NCBI RefSeq assembly: GCF_025370935.1
Contig: NC_133493.1
Location: 3,335,831-3,399,830, forward strand
Direction of reading: 5' to 3'
Source: Choristoneura fumiferana
Taxonomy: Eukaryota > Arthropoda > Insecta > Lepidoptera > Tortricidae
DNA length: 64,000 bases
Below, piece after piece: positions 20,528-32,790 of the stretch (position 1 is the stretch's first letter; each line of letters starts with the position of its first letter). A program made the position numbers and the translations under genes. Under the pieces are notes generated by a model that was given only the letters and a program-made list of their open reading frames with translations, made no database searches and was not told where the DNA came from.

Positions 20528-21547
20528 CCTAGTAGACGCGTCTTTATAGGTGTCCGCTGAGTAATTGGGAAACTACAGGATAAATTTCGGTAAGTCCAGT
20601 CGCAATTTGGGTGCCATGTATACCTATACAAGGTGTTAATTTATACTGAATACCTTAGACACTCTTACAGTCTTTATTTTCTTTAAGTTAGTTTATTGCA
20701 TTTATTTTTTAATACATTAACAATTTCAAAAATAGTAGATTATTATTTTAACCATAGTTAACTCATAAGTAGCAAAAAAAAATCTCCCGCGGTTTTTTAT
20801 CTTCTTTTATATTTTTGTAAAGTGACGTTTTAATGCTTGCATATTTAACCAACAGATTCAAACTTGAAAACTAAGTATTTAAAAACTAATTGGAGTATGC
20901 ATACAAAAATAAAAGCTTGTAATGAATCCATCCTTAATATAAATAAATAGATTAATATTCGTAATCTAATAATTAATCGTGTTCCACGAAATTATCTTTT
21001 TAGGGTTCCGTAGTCAACTAGGAACCCTTATAGTTTCGCCATGTCTGTCCGTCCGCGGCTAAGCTCATAGAGACCGTTATAGTAGGTACTAGAAAGCTGT
21101 AATTTGGCACGAATATTACATATAAGTCACGCTGACAGTGGTAAAATAAAACAAAATTAAAACAATTTTTTTTAGGATAGGTAAGTAGGTACCTCCCATA
21201 GACGTAAATGGGGTGTTTTTTTTTTCGACTAACCCTATATTAGAGTAGGGTATCGTTGGATAGTTCTTTTAAAACCATTGCGGAGTTGCCGGGACGATTT
21301 TTCGATTCGGTGATCTGTTTGCGAAATATTCAACTTTAAAGTGCTAATTTGCAAAAACAATTCAACAACATTTGCAACAACAATTGCAAAAGCAGCTTCG
21401 AGAGTACTTCTTACCTTAAAAATAATTTTATAACTGTAAAAAATTCGCTCAGTGATCATAACTTAGAAATTTAAACCTATGACAAAAAAAACCTTTGGAA
21501 TTAAATTTAAAAATAAATTAACGTAAGTAAGAGAGAAGAAGTTCAAG

Positions 21548-21800
21548 AATTTAATTTATGGGGTATACCAATAGACTCCGCCTTAAATTGGAAAGCTCAC
21601 ATCCAAAACATTAAAACAAAAATGCCTAAATTTCTATATGCGCTATATATACTAAAAACTAATACAGATGTAAAATGTGCATTATGTGCATACTATGCAT
21701 CTGTCCATGCATGGCTTTTACGCCGTGGTTCTAAGACAGCATCGAGGCCGGGTAGCTGTTTGAGGTAAAAAAAAATTAAATCAAGCAAATTTGTTACAAA
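21548..21800 (+). mobile_element. LINE reverse transcriptase fragment (jockey/CR1-like)
   Basis: The frame reads LGIPIDSALNWKAHIQNIK and FLYALYILKTNTD, typical of the end of a non-LTR reverse transcriptase domain. The last 130 bp (from 21663) recur at 23326. Confidence 0.7.
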
Positions 21801-23008
21801 CAGTTATTTAATTGTAGGTACTAACTTATACTAAAACGAATACTACCTTGTACTAGAATTTTTATAAAAAAAAATAACACTAAAAATAAATATTTACAAA
21901 CAAGCAGAAAGCGCGCAGCGTTTTCGTATTAGATAAAACCGGTCGGCTTAACAATGAGCTACGTCACACGGATAAATAATAACGGTGATGCGAGGCGATG
22001 TGTTTGCGACAGGAGCGGAGCAGATTACTTTGCCGTGCAGCAGCCACCAACAAACACCAAAAAGAAAATAGAATATGTAAATTCGTTAATTAATATTTCG
22101 CCATTCAAATTTATTAATTCCACAAATAAAATCAAGTGAAGTGTTTCCCGAGTCGGGTGAGTGTTGCGAACATTTATTATCTTCGTAAGACAAACATTCT
22201 AGCCTACCATTGTAATTCGCATTGCATGCTTATTTGTGTGTTTTTTAGATTTAGTAAATCATCTAGCGCAATCCATTTCATCCGCATAACGACGCTGCTT
22301 GTAAATAACGCTTCGTAGTACTTGCGTTCCGTCTAGTCTAGAACATCAAGCTACCCTCCTACAAATAATAATTATAAATGTTAATAAAATTATTATTTAT
22401 TCTAATTTAAAAAATTGCCTGGATGTGAGTTAGGTTTGATGCTTGTTTTATTTAAATATTCATATCGATACCGGCTGGGTTGGTCGGTTTATTTAAACGA
22501 TTATTGTTGAAATCTTAAATTCTATTTTATTTAGCGTTACTGTTTTTATCAATCTCAGCCACTTAATTAAACATAGCCGCTTGACAAAGCTTTGTAATAC
22601 TATGTACTACTGAACATTCTAGAAATTTGACCTACCCTCATATTGAAAATATTAATGCAGCTAAACAGAATATCTACTAATTGTTGATCCATGCTATGTA
22701 ATTAATTACCTTATTATCTTACACATACATCTAAATTGGATCACAATGCTTTTGGCCAACTAAGTGCTTCTTTTTGTAATAGATATTTCACCTTCTGTCT
22801 GTGCTTGTAAAAGAGGATATTATTTGTGACTGCCACATCAAGGATTGCTAATTAGTGCTTGGGGGTTCACTTAACCCGTATCCGCAAACATCCAGCTAAA
22901 AACATTTCATCGAAAAAAATCCGATGTCGCAGTCACTAACTGGAATCCGGACTTTTTATGAACGGCCAAATTGCGGGATTTTCCAGGGAGCAAGTCTGGG
23001 GGTCGTAC

Positions 23009-23148
23009 CTGAGCCGAACGAGTCAGCTGCCCTGTCGAACTGCCGTTCCGGGACTTCACCCCGAAACACCGGGATTTCAAATTTCACCTCCACGAGCCCC
23101 GTCAGCGGCGAGATCGTCGTGCGCAGGGAAGTGAACCCAGACCGGGAC
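23009..23148 (-). pseudogene. Exon-like, GC3-rich open stretch of unknown origin
   Basis: On the minus strand 140 nt stay open with strong G/C third positions between an ACAG| acceptor and a TCAG|GTACGA donor (residues include SPLTGLVEVKFEIPVFRGEV). The frame continues open past the donor for about 20 codons. I do not recognise the protein. It lies inside a segment missing from the other allele, flanked by duplicated LINE sequence. It could be a captured host exon or the remnant of a transposon ORF. An overlapping plus-strand frame (22924-23211) has poorer codon bias. Confidence 0.3.
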
Positions 23149-23309
23149 CTGTACCTTTGCCATTTAAATTCAGTGCGCTCAACTCGTAGATTCTACTTAC
23201 CCGCGACCTAGCCGGAGCATTATTTAATTGGAAAATTTTGTGAATTTTAATTTGGTCTTGAGCTTATTTATCACCCACGCTAGCTAATACATTTTCTACC
23301 TCTAAAACT

Positions 23310-23760
23310 ATAAAAACGCCACACTAATACAGATGTAAAATGTGCATTATGTGCATAAGTACTATGCATATGCCCATGCATGGCTTCGCTACGCCGTGGT
23401 TCTATGGGGAGACAGCATCGAGGCCGGGTAGCTGTTTGGAATGCAAAAAAAATGTATTCGTTTTCTAGCAAATGTGTCCCAAACAGTTGTCGCCCACACT
23501 TTGTAGGTACAGCTTAGACTACTATAACCCTACCTTGTAACTGTATCTATTTATTACAACCCGCTCTGTTTGTTCGTGAGAATCCACTTTTATTTACCTC
23601 TACGGCCAACACTATGCTGAGCTGAGACCGTTTCGCGATTTCGCAAATACTGTCGTTAATATTTATTTTATAGTTGTTTTATTTTGTGTACTTACGTACT
23701 TATAATATGTAATTTGCGAATTAGCGAATAAACGTTTCTATTTCTATTTCTATTTCTATT
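23310..23760 (+). mobile_element. LINE fragment with 3' end and ATTTCT tail
   Basis: The frame reads AVVLWGDSIEAG and LFGMQKKCIRFLANVSQTVV, the C-terminal part of a non-LTR reverse transcriptase protein. The 3' end is at the ATTTCT microsatellite, about 23734-23760. Confidence 0.72.
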
Positions 23761-24139
23761 AAGTATTTCAATTAAGGAAAGACAAGGAAAACACTAGAGC
23801 GAAGTATAGGAATAAATTATTATTACCAAAGACAGAAATGTATTTTAATTAATAATAAAATCCCCAATGCAATAAAATTTGAATCCCGAAACACTATTCA
23901 AAAAGAAGTTAGAAAATTTATTGATTGATAATGATAGGTACCTGTCTAACGATTACTCACTCCGCCGAAGTCACAGTGAAAATATTAATTCGTTTAAATA
24001 ATAAGTAATGCTCACAGGAAGCAGGCACTTACGAGCGTATTTAACAGTGGTTAGAAAAACCAGCCAAAAATAATGTCAGACCATTCTAAGTGTAGGACTC
24101 TCTTTCTACGGAACTTCCTTAGATGTTGATGACCGTGAA

Positions 24140-24300
24140 CCCGCGGCTTTATCCGTCCATCTCGTTGGTGGACGTCCTACGCTGCGCTTGCCGATCCGCG
24201 GTCTCCACTCGAGAACTTTTCGGCCCAACTCAACAGTCATGTTCTCCGTGCTATATGGCCTGCCCATTGCCACTTCAACGAGCTAATTCGCCGTAGGTAG
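24140..24300 (-). mobile_element. RTE-like LINE fragment
   Basis: Reverse-complement RTE sequence (CCATCTCGTTGGTGGACG, then CCTGCCCATTGCCACTTCAA). Shared with the right copy at 41570-41745. Confidence 0.65.
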
Positions 24301-24517
24301 ATGTTAGAACAAATAATTGGTCTAGTGTATAAATAAGTGGTCTAGTGCCCACCCCAGGATGTTGGGCTACCGATTTAAAATTCTATAATACTGATATCTT
24401 CAATGCCTGCTTTGTTTGTTAATTTCATTATTCATCACAATAGTGTCCACCGCCTGTGGCTCCTGCAGGCTATTTCGAAACTCGAAGTTCGTGTCGTGCG
24501 GTCCCTCTGACACTTAT

Positions 24518-26370
24518 GGGTAAGGCCGCGAATTTTGACCAATTTGGACGTTTCAAATTTGGAACGCTGATAAAAAAAAACTGATAACACCTAGATGTTT
24601 AATTTTTTTTTTATTATATGACACGATATAAACTCTCAAGGTCGCAAATGAGATAATTGGTTTAAACCCTTTTAAAAAAATAATAAAATATATTACCGTC
24701 CAAAACGTAACGAAAATTGACTATTTTTTTTGACCACGAGTACTAATACCTTATTATTTTCATGCTATTTAACTTCTCATGATCATGATTTTGTTTAAAA
24801 AAATTTTATGATATAACGATAGTCCTACCGATTGCGGAATCATGATAATCAAATAATTTTCATGTTTTATATTTATTTCTTTTCACGTGCCAAAAAACCA
24901 CGTTTTTCGTTACGAATACTTAGGTGACGCTTAATTAAGCTACCTTTAACGCCAATTTCGGTAGAAATTTGTTTTTGTACACTGGCAACTAATACTCTAA
25001 TAGGGCAACATCGATGAGATAAAAAAATCTCATCAGTTTGTTGACAAACAGCCATCAAAAAGTGACGCGGCGGTTTTTTCGAAAAAACGTCGAAAGTGCT
25101 TGTTCGATTTTAAGGGTAAGTAGTGATTATTTTTTAACTGGTTGTTTTTTCATACGATAGGGTAATCTTTTCCATGTAAGTGGCATGTGTTATTATGTTC
25201 AAAATGTCGTTATTCGCCATGATAAACGATTTTTTGTATAAAATACGTTACACTTTCGTTACGATTACGTTACATTTTACAAAATGCTACGTATTTTGTA
25301 CATAACGTAACGAAAAAATGTGGTAAAGGAAGTTCACACAGAAAAAATTCTAACTTACACCAGTTTATTATTAGGTTTCCAATGACTGCACGCACAGTAA
25401 GTTAGTTAGATGGATATTTTAAGTTAAATAAATTTAATCTGTAGGTGCAGAGATCGGCACAAGAGAATTGTGGCGAGTTCTGTGTTCACGTCTTGCTACA
25501 TGCATAGCGTATTTAAAGTGAGAGACAAACGGAGAGATTCACTTACCTACTTAGTTCATTTGTTACCTAAACTTAATAATCATAATAATTTATTTCCAAA
25601 AACATCTTTTTACATTGTCCACTTAACTAAGATACCTACTACTTCCTAAATTGGTAAAACCTGTGATTTAGGGTTTTGGCCATTTCTTTGAGGTATTTAA
25701 TAGCTTGTACAGTCGAAGTCACAAGCATGCTCACAACTAGGTGGTAGGACCTTGTGCAAGGTCCGCCCGGATTGCTACCACCATCTTCCTCGCTAATCCT
25801 GCCGTGAAGCAGCAGTGCTTGCACTGTTGTGTTTCGGCGTGGTGAGTAAGACAGCCGGTGAAATTACTGGCACGTGAGGTATCCCATCATAGGCCTCTAG
25901 GTTGGCAACGCGTCTGCAATACCCCTGGCGTTGCAGATTTGATATGGACGGTGGTGATCTCTTACTCATTTGATCGTTTGACATCCAGTCGTATAAAAAA
26001 AACCACATCCAAATTCGTTATGCTTATAAATGTGCACCTTATTGTCAGTGTTAGAGAGGCATGTAAAGATACACTTTTAGAAAGATGTTCGTCAACTAGA
26101 GGGTACTCTACTTCCACATTCTCATGTTTAGCTCTATAGATCTCATATAGGACAGATTTAAGATCAGTATCGTCAGAAAGTTCTAGTAAAAATAAAAACT
26201 TCACTATTATATGACATGTATTTTTTTTTCATACATACGTTATCTAATGGGAATTTTTTACCAGTTTGATCTAGGCTTTATAAAAATTTGCGTTACGTTT
26301 TATGGTAACGTCACGTATTTTTTTATTGTTATTTCTATGTCACATTGGTTTAAAATTCGCGGCCTTACCC
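24518..26370. mobile_element. 1.85-kb TIR DNA transposon, non-autonomous, TTAT target duplication
   Basis: Both ends carry inverted GGGTAAGGCCGCGAATTTT. TTAT flanks it on both sides (24514-24517 and 26371-26374), while the other copy has a single TTAT at the same place (near 41963): a clear empty site. The interior is AT-rich with no intact transposase. It contains GTAACG motifs in both orientations and an inserted SINE-like repeat (25740-26002). The superfamily is uncertain; a 4-bp TTAT duplication with GGG ends does not settle it. Confidence 0.85.
25740..26002 (+). mobile_element. SINE-like repeat nested in the TIR transposon
   Basis: Same family as 7938-8210, with a small deletion near the 3' end (the CAGGAGACCCACTTG part is lost). 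Confidence 0.7.
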
Positions 26371-26599
26371 TTATACTGTTTATTACGAGAGCGACAGGGA
26401 GGTACCTAGGTACGATACGAACTTCGAGTTTTCGTATTTCATAGTAGCCCTGCAGTTCATTTTTTTCTTCCCACCCCCACATTAAAATGTATTATTTTCA
26501 TCCCACTAATATTATAAAAGCGAAAGTTTGTATGGATGGATGTTTGCTTGGATGTATGTTCGTTGCTCCTTCACGCAAAAACTACTGAACGGATTTCCA

Positions 26600-26950
26600 T
26601 GAAATTTGGCACACAGGTAATATGTACCTTGGATTAACATATAGACTACTTTTTATCCCTATATTCCCACGGGATAGGGATAAAATCTGTAAATATCAAC
26701 CGCTGGGCTTAGAGTCATGGAAATTTGGTATGTAGGTAGCTGGACGTCTGGATAACACATACCTAGGCTACTTTTTATTCAGATATTCCCACGGGATAGG
26801 GATAAAATCTTGAAATAACAACCGCTGGGCTTAGAGTAATTACATTTGGTGTATAGGTAGCTGGACTTCTAGAATTACACATGTTACTTTTTATCCCGAT
26901 ATTCCCACGCGATAGGGATAAAATTTTGAAATTTCAATCGTTGGGTTTAT
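26600..26950. repeat. Three tandem units of about 115 bp
   Basis: Units contain CTACTTTTTATCCC, ATATTCCCACGGGATAGGG, CAACCGCTGGGCTTAGAGT and GTAGGTAGCTGGAC. They lie at the end of a family L-like sequence. The right copy lacks about 26526-26960. Related units occur at 60290-60600. Confidence 0.8.
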
Positions 26951-27611
26951 TCTTGAAATTTTGGACAGTTTTTCTTAACACAATGGAGATAGGTAACGCT
27001 ATAAATTTTTGGGATTTCGTAAAATCCCGGAATTTCAATTGTAACTACCAGATCGAATAGTTTAAATTAGTGTAAATTCTAGTTGAAAATAAGTTAAACT
27101 CGACTCTAGATATGTTGTAAACAAATATAATAGTACTTACAACAAGAGCATAAAACGAGCCATTTTACCCAAGACGTTCATATAGCCATCCGAGCCGGTA
27201 CGGCAAAGGGTGGATAAACACGTCGAGGGGAAAATGGTTTTAATGCTAGAGTTTTACACTCTGCTTTTCACTTCGATGGCGAGGAAATGGAATAGCAACA
27301 GTGAAAACAATTGTTCACTCACTACGTAAATTTTATTTTTCATGCATTACTATACAATTATATTTTTTTTAGTTTTAGTGATTTATTTTGATTGTTTGAT
27401 TGATTTTAGTTTTATATCAATAAAAAATGAAATAAAAAATATACTTAAGTAAAGGAAACTTCTTTGTTTGGCTGTTGAACACCTAATTACCTTGGTCTTA
27501 GACGAAGATTTTATTTTAAGCACTAGTGCATAACAAGCCATTTTATGTCGCCTAGATCCAGCATAAACGCCAACTTTACGAGCATGAGAAGTGAAAAATT
27601 AGTTTAGTATG

Positions 27612-27763
27612 TCCTATAATCTGTTCAAAAAGAGAAGAAATTAAAAAGTGCAACACTGTAATTAAACAAGTGTCCTCCCTTTTTTTGGTTTGAGAGGGTT
27701 TGAAAGGGATGACACTACAGTGTTACGACTGTTTAATTTCTTCACTTTTTTGACAGACTATAC
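27612..27763. mobile_element. MITE with about 34-bp inverted ends, left copy only
   Basis: CCTATAATCTGTTCAAAAAG at the left pairs with TTTTTTGACAGACTATA at the right, and GAAGAAATTAAA is shared by both arms. The right copy (near 42561) lacks it. Confidence 0.65.
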
Positions 27764-27959
27764 GTATACGCATTGCTACGTTTCATTATACGCAATGTTG
27801 GCAAAACCGACCAATTGCTTCTAGAAACTGAAGGGTAGTTTATTACATGATAATTTGATTTATTGATTGAAACTTATATTATAACTACAAGAAAACTAAC
27901 TGAAAACTAGTCAAAAACAACTAAAACGTAAAAAAGGCGTACTCTATTCTATAACGTTT

Positions 27960-28345
27960 TGTTTCGATTGCCTGCGCGCGCATCGTATTGTCAAGTCAAA
28001 TGAAAAAATGGCGTCCTTTACCGTTCCACAAACTAAGCTAAGGCAAGCTAGGTATCTATTTTCGTCGCATCACCGGTAAATTACATACGTACAAATAAAC
28101 TTAATCTCGTTGACGTAGAGTATATTTTTGATAAATTAATAGAGGATAAATTTAGGACAAATTTAGTTTGTTTAGCGTGTGTGGCTATTACTTTTGTTTG
28201 TCATTTGTCATTGTCATTTTCAGTCAAATTTGACACTAGAGTGACGTGACTGACTTGCAAAACCTTTGGTTTTGTTGTTTTGTGAAAATTAATTGCGTTT
28301 TCAGTAAAATTGTAGCGGAATAAAGTGCACGTCTCTCACACACGC
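27960..28345 (+). promoter_or_regulatory. Candidate 5' region of UCHL5
   Basis: The most GC-rich stretch upstream of the first UCHL5 coding exon (GCCTGCGCGCGCATCG at about 27970), well kept in both copies. An AAAATGGCG start at about 28006 opens a frame of only 23 codons, still open in the other copy despite a 6-nt indel. A CACCCAG|GTCTGT donor at about 28350 could end a 5' non-coding exon, since the coding exon starts right after a splice acceptor (29060-29061). Confidence 0.3.
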
Positions 28346-28834
28346 CACCCAGGTCTGTTTTTATTAGAATTGTAGCAGTTTCTCAGTAAATTGTACCTAT
28401 ATTTTTTCATAACATTGAAGCGGCCGCTCTTCCTAAAATTTTGGCAAATAACTACGTCAATACCGTGAATTTTGCAGATTTTTACGAATAAGCATATTTC
28501 ATATTACTACTAAAAAGACTACATTACAGTTTCGAGTTGACGTCACGATAATAACATCTAAATTAATTCCTATAATGATTTCGAAGCATTGAAGGTTATG
28601 TTTATTTTTAGCATGTTTGAAATACCTAGAATAGAATTGTATGTAGAATTAAGAATTGAGTAATACATTGAAAAATGCATTTGTTAAGCAGTAAGTAATT
28701 CATAAAAACTTTCCAAGTGAGCTAGAACATTTTCATTAAATCAAATTCAGAATGTGTTGGTTTAATATGCATAATTCCGACAAACATTCCAATTGAACTG
28801 AACCTTTTTTGAGAAATATGTTTATCATGATTAA

Positions 28835-29030
28835 CCTCTTCACTGCCAGCCTCAGTCATTTATTTGTGACAGCCAATGGAATGCCTCACACGCCACGGTC
28901 ATCTATACATGACCAACATTCAACTCGAAATGAACCCTTCTGCAATGAAATTAAAAAAAACAAGTTGATTTGTCGCTGGTTTTTCTGTGGCGTACAGAGT
29001 CACTTTGTTTGTTTTCTGGCAGTGAAGAGG
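28835..29030. mobile_element. piggyBac-like MITE just upstream of UCHL5 exon
   Basis: 196 bp with perfect 15-bp inverted ends CCTCTTCACTGCCAG and TTAA on both sides (28831-28834, 29031-29034), the target site typical of piggyBac. It ends about 30 nt before the acceptor of the first coding exon of UCHL5. The same element is in the right copy at 43639-43826. Confidence 0.8.
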
Positions 29031-29488
29031 TTAAAAGTAATTCAAATCTCTATTTTTTTAGGACTACTTGAACATGGATTCTGCTGGAGATTGGTGCCTC
29101 ATCGAGAGTGATCCTGGTGTGTTCACACAGCTAATAAGGAAGTTTGGTAAGGCTTTAAAACTTTGAAATCAACACATCTGTCCCTCAGGATCTCTGTGCA
29201 TAGATCTTTACATAGTGGAAAAATGATGTTATCAGTTACAATACGTTTAGAGCAGTAATTTAAGGCATCAATCAAGATTGTGTTGAGACTATTTTCTTGG
29301 TTGTTACAGCCGATATGTTGTTATAAATGGGCTGGCTGTAAATGGTTTTAGCTCTACTAAAGTCAGAGCTTGTATTGTGCACTATCACTATACACTATCC
29401 CTGTCCATTGTAGTCTTATACCATTTGACAGATAGTGTACAACAATGTGTGCATCAGTTTTAATATTTTTTTCTGTGTAATACAAGGG

Positions 29489-29756
29489 AGTGGTTGTGAT
29501 CATTTCCCATCAGATGCAATGCCTGCTTGTTTGCCTCCCTCTCATAAAAAAAAAAAAATTGTTTGCTTTTGCCGGTGGCTTTGCCCGCGTGGAATTTGGT
29601 TATTGCATGCTGTTTCCTCGGGAACTGTGCATTTTTCCAGGATAATAAGTAGCCTATGTCACTCTCTGCCCCATAAACTATCCCTATGCCAAAAATGACG
29701 TCGATCCGTAGCTCCGTTTTGATGTGAAAGACGGACAAACATACAAGCACACACAA
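29489..29756 (+). repeat. SINE-like 3' fragment followed by family L repeat (UCHL5 intron 1)
   Basis: CATCAGATGCAATGCCTGC to poly-A matches the 3' end of the 7938 family; from 29561 a family L copy follows (GCCCGCGTGGAATTTGG). Both are also in the right copy (44290-44549). Confidence 0.6.
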
Positions 29757-30864
29757 TTGACTATTTCTCAAAAAGTTGATAAGTCATATTGTTTTTAAAT
29801 ATATACAAAACCTTGTAGCAAAAGTGATTAAAAGTCAGATAATCTTTGTTGTTGGATCCAATAGAATGTTTTGATGTAGTTACAAAATTACGATTTTTTC
29901 CTCACAGTATTTTGTGACCGTTTTCATGAAGTCAAGAAATTTTGGATGTTTTATGTAGTTTATGTTTTGTGCTCTCGTCCTTAGGGTTCATAATTTCTTG
30001 ACAAAACTGATTTCTTGTCAGTTTCATGACGGGGCAACTTTTTGTGAAATACTCACTTTCACATTTATAATTATTAAGCATGGATTCTCATTTTGTAGGT
30101 GCCAAGGGCGTACAAGTTGAAGAGTTTATGGACAATTGATGATGGCATTTTTGAAAACCTGAGGTATGTTCAACTCAACTCTTTACCATAAGGCCACAAT
30201 GGCCGCTAATAACAAGCATATTCTTAATAAACTATTTGTTTTAGACCCGTACATGGATTAATATTCTTGTTCAAATTCCTACAACACGAGGAACCTTCTG
30301 GTCCTGTAGTGACCGACAACCGTCTTGATAAGATCTACTTTGCGAAACAGGTAATGATTTTATTATAAAATAATTATTGCCTTGGTCTGGAAACAGATCA
30401 TTACTACTTGAAAATATAGGTTTTAAAAACCAGCAATTGCTAATCTTGCCGAGGCAAACATAGTGTTTTTTCCAAAAATTTAACAAGGAAAATGTGGGTA
30501 TGTAAACTTTTTATGGTGTGTAAAAATCAAAGTTGTAAATATGTACATATTAACTAAAGAAACTGCCATTCTTCTTATCACACTCTTTAACTCCAAGACA
30601 AAACACAGTAACTTAGCTTTTTAGGTGTATTTTGACCAAAGGTGGTTTCCATGGTCTTATGATGGAGCAAATTATGAAATAGAAGTAGTTATTTTTTTAA
30701 CTAATTGTTTTTGTTATTTTTTTTCGGGTTTTTGCTATATAGCTAGGTTCTCTAACCACTAGGTTATCTGGTTGTCTAAACAAAACATGACTTTCTGCCA
30801 AGTTTATTCGAAAATGCTGTAATATAAATATAAAAAAGGCCTTTGTGGCACACTTGCAAAATAA

Positions 30865-30925
30865 GGGGCTGTTTCACCACCCATTGATTAATTTTATTTG
30901 ACGGATAAATTTAACCAATGTTTTA
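30865..30925 (+). mobile_element. Partial Harbinger-like MITE (UCHL5 intron 3)
   Basis: TAAGGGGCTGTTTCACCACC, then CCATTGATTA, matches one end of the element at 34280-34420; the other end is missing. Present in both copies. Confidence 0.55.
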
Positions 30926-31312
30926 AATTTTTTCAAACCATCTTGACTGTAATTTTCAATTTTTTTTTTAGGTTATAAACAACGCATGTGCCACCCAAGC
31001 AGTGGTCAGCTTGCTCCTGAACTGCTCACACCCAGATGTAGACATTGGGCCTGAGCTCACCAAACTTAAAGAGTTCAGCATGAGCTTCGACCCCCGCATG
31101 AGAGGGCTGACCCTCAGTAACTCGCAGACCATACGGACATCGCACAATTCCATGTCACCGCATGCACACTTTGAGTTTGATCAGAAGATGGGATCTAAGG
31201 TTAGTAGTTAGGATTCATATTCAAAGTTTGACAAAGGGAATCCATGTTCCTTGTTGCTTTTCTGATTAGAATTAAATTTTTGACCTCCGACTCAATAAAA
31301 GGGGTGTTACAA

Positions 31313-32190
31313 GTTTATCGCCGATGGTGTATTTGCCTTTTCAGCGACGAAATATGTTTCGCCAAATTTCACTTAGCAACCAACCTTTCGCCGAAGTTTA
31401 ATTTGGCAAACTAATCGTTGGCATAACTTTACTTCGCATTTTTCTTTTTTCGCCACACTTTTATATTGCAAAATTTTACTTCATCACACTTTTATGTGGC
31501 AAATAATTATGTAGCAAATGATTGGCTTAGGCAAATAACAAATTGTCGAATAACATATAGCCTTAATTGCAAAGTTTTACTTCAATTTGATTTGTGCGAG
31601 CGAGCGAAGCGAGCGAGCGAGCAAGACGTTTTGGAGCAAAAGCGACTTGGATAGTTTAGGTTCAGAAGGCTAAGGCGGGAACGAAGCGGAGTGTAGCTCT
31701 CGCGTTAGCCTTCGATGTTAGGTTTTTTTTATAGCAGCCAGGATAACTGGCACTAGGAAAATAGGTTGGATGCCATTCACTTAAATAATGAGATTAATTA
31801 AATATTATTAAGATTAAAACATATCCTTAATTTTAAACTAGAATTTGTATGTTACATAGTGACAAAAACATGTAAAACTCTCTTTCTTTCTTACCACAAA
31901 ATATCTACCATGTTTTTATACAAATAAATGATTTATGATTTCAATATTTTGCTAAATTAAGCTAAGTATGCCAATCAATACATTTGACGAAAACATAAAT
32001 GACATCTTAAAATAACTTCCAGGTAATAATTTGCATAATAATAATTTATCAAAAATCATTAGTTGGGAAATGAAACGTTGCGTTGGGAAATAAAATTTCG
32101 CCTGAATAAAATATGGGATATATAATTTGGGAGCTAATAATTTGCAAAATAATTTTCGCCGAAACATTAGTAAACCATCGCCGATGTCTG
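31313..32190. repeat. AT-rich element with inverted ends in UCHL5 intron 4
   Basis: ATCGCCGATGG at the left and CCATCGCCGAT at the right form ends. The interior is rich in CGCC...GCAAA words and has a GCGAGCGAGCGAAGCG stretch at 31597 and GGCTAAGGCGGGAACGAAGC at 31668. No open frame of note. The right copy is at about 46095-46965. Confidence 0.4.
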
Positions 32191-32639
32191 TCTGTCTCAA
32201 ACAGATGAACAGATTTCGATGCAGTTTTGTTTTGCGTAAAAGGGAGCTTTCTTGCGGGATTCTTACCTATGTTTGAGATATTGAGCTTTGATGACAATGT
32301 CGCTAAGTTGGCTAGGTTATTTTAGTATCAAACAAACTGATTCATGCACTAGGGTAGAACCTTTTAATAATCAATTTTTCTATGATTTCTTTGACTAAAG
32401 TATGGGATTTTAACATGACATTAGTAACACAAAGGTCTTACCTTGCTACATGATTCAGTTCATTTCACTATGTGTGCTCACAATGATCTACACATGACTC
32501 TACTGCCAAGGCAATAAAAGTATTGTGGCCACCCCTGCCACATAACATTATGTACACTCAGCATTCCGAGTAACACCGGACGCGAGCGGCGGGCCCGGGA
32601 CGCCAGTCCGTTACCAACTCCCATACATTTCGGTCGCTA

Positions 32640-32790
32640 GTACATCATCATCATCATCATCATCAGCCCGAAGACGTCCACTGCTGGACAAAGGCCTCCC
32701 CCTTAGAACGCCACAATGAACGACAACTCGCCACTTGCATCCACCGGTTTCCCGCTACTCTCACGAACACACATACGCGCCCTATTTCCA
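32640..32790 (-). mobile_element. RTE-like LINE 3' end with CAT tail (UCHL5 intron 4)
   Basis: A CATCATCAT microsatellite followed by GAAGACGTCCACTGCTGG is the reverse complement of the RTE 3' end. The right copy is near 47577. Confidence 0.65.

Larger units (their letters stand above)
20990..23871. repeat. 2.9-kb segment present only in the left copy
   Basis: The right copy passes directly from the equivalent of 20989 to that of 23872 (near 41316). The segment holds an AGGGTTCCGTAG-type repeat (from 21001), two LINE pieces (21548-21800 and 23310-23760), about 1 kb of AT-rich DNA and a GC-rich coding-like stretch (23009-23148). No clean target duplication is visible, so it could be a deletion in the other allele. 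Confidence 0.8.

Noticed and set aside
23009..23148. Missing Dscam exon upstream of 15200-15297
   Set aside because: The splice phase would fit, but the sequence has no Ig4 Cys/Trp pattern and the segment is absent from the other allele.
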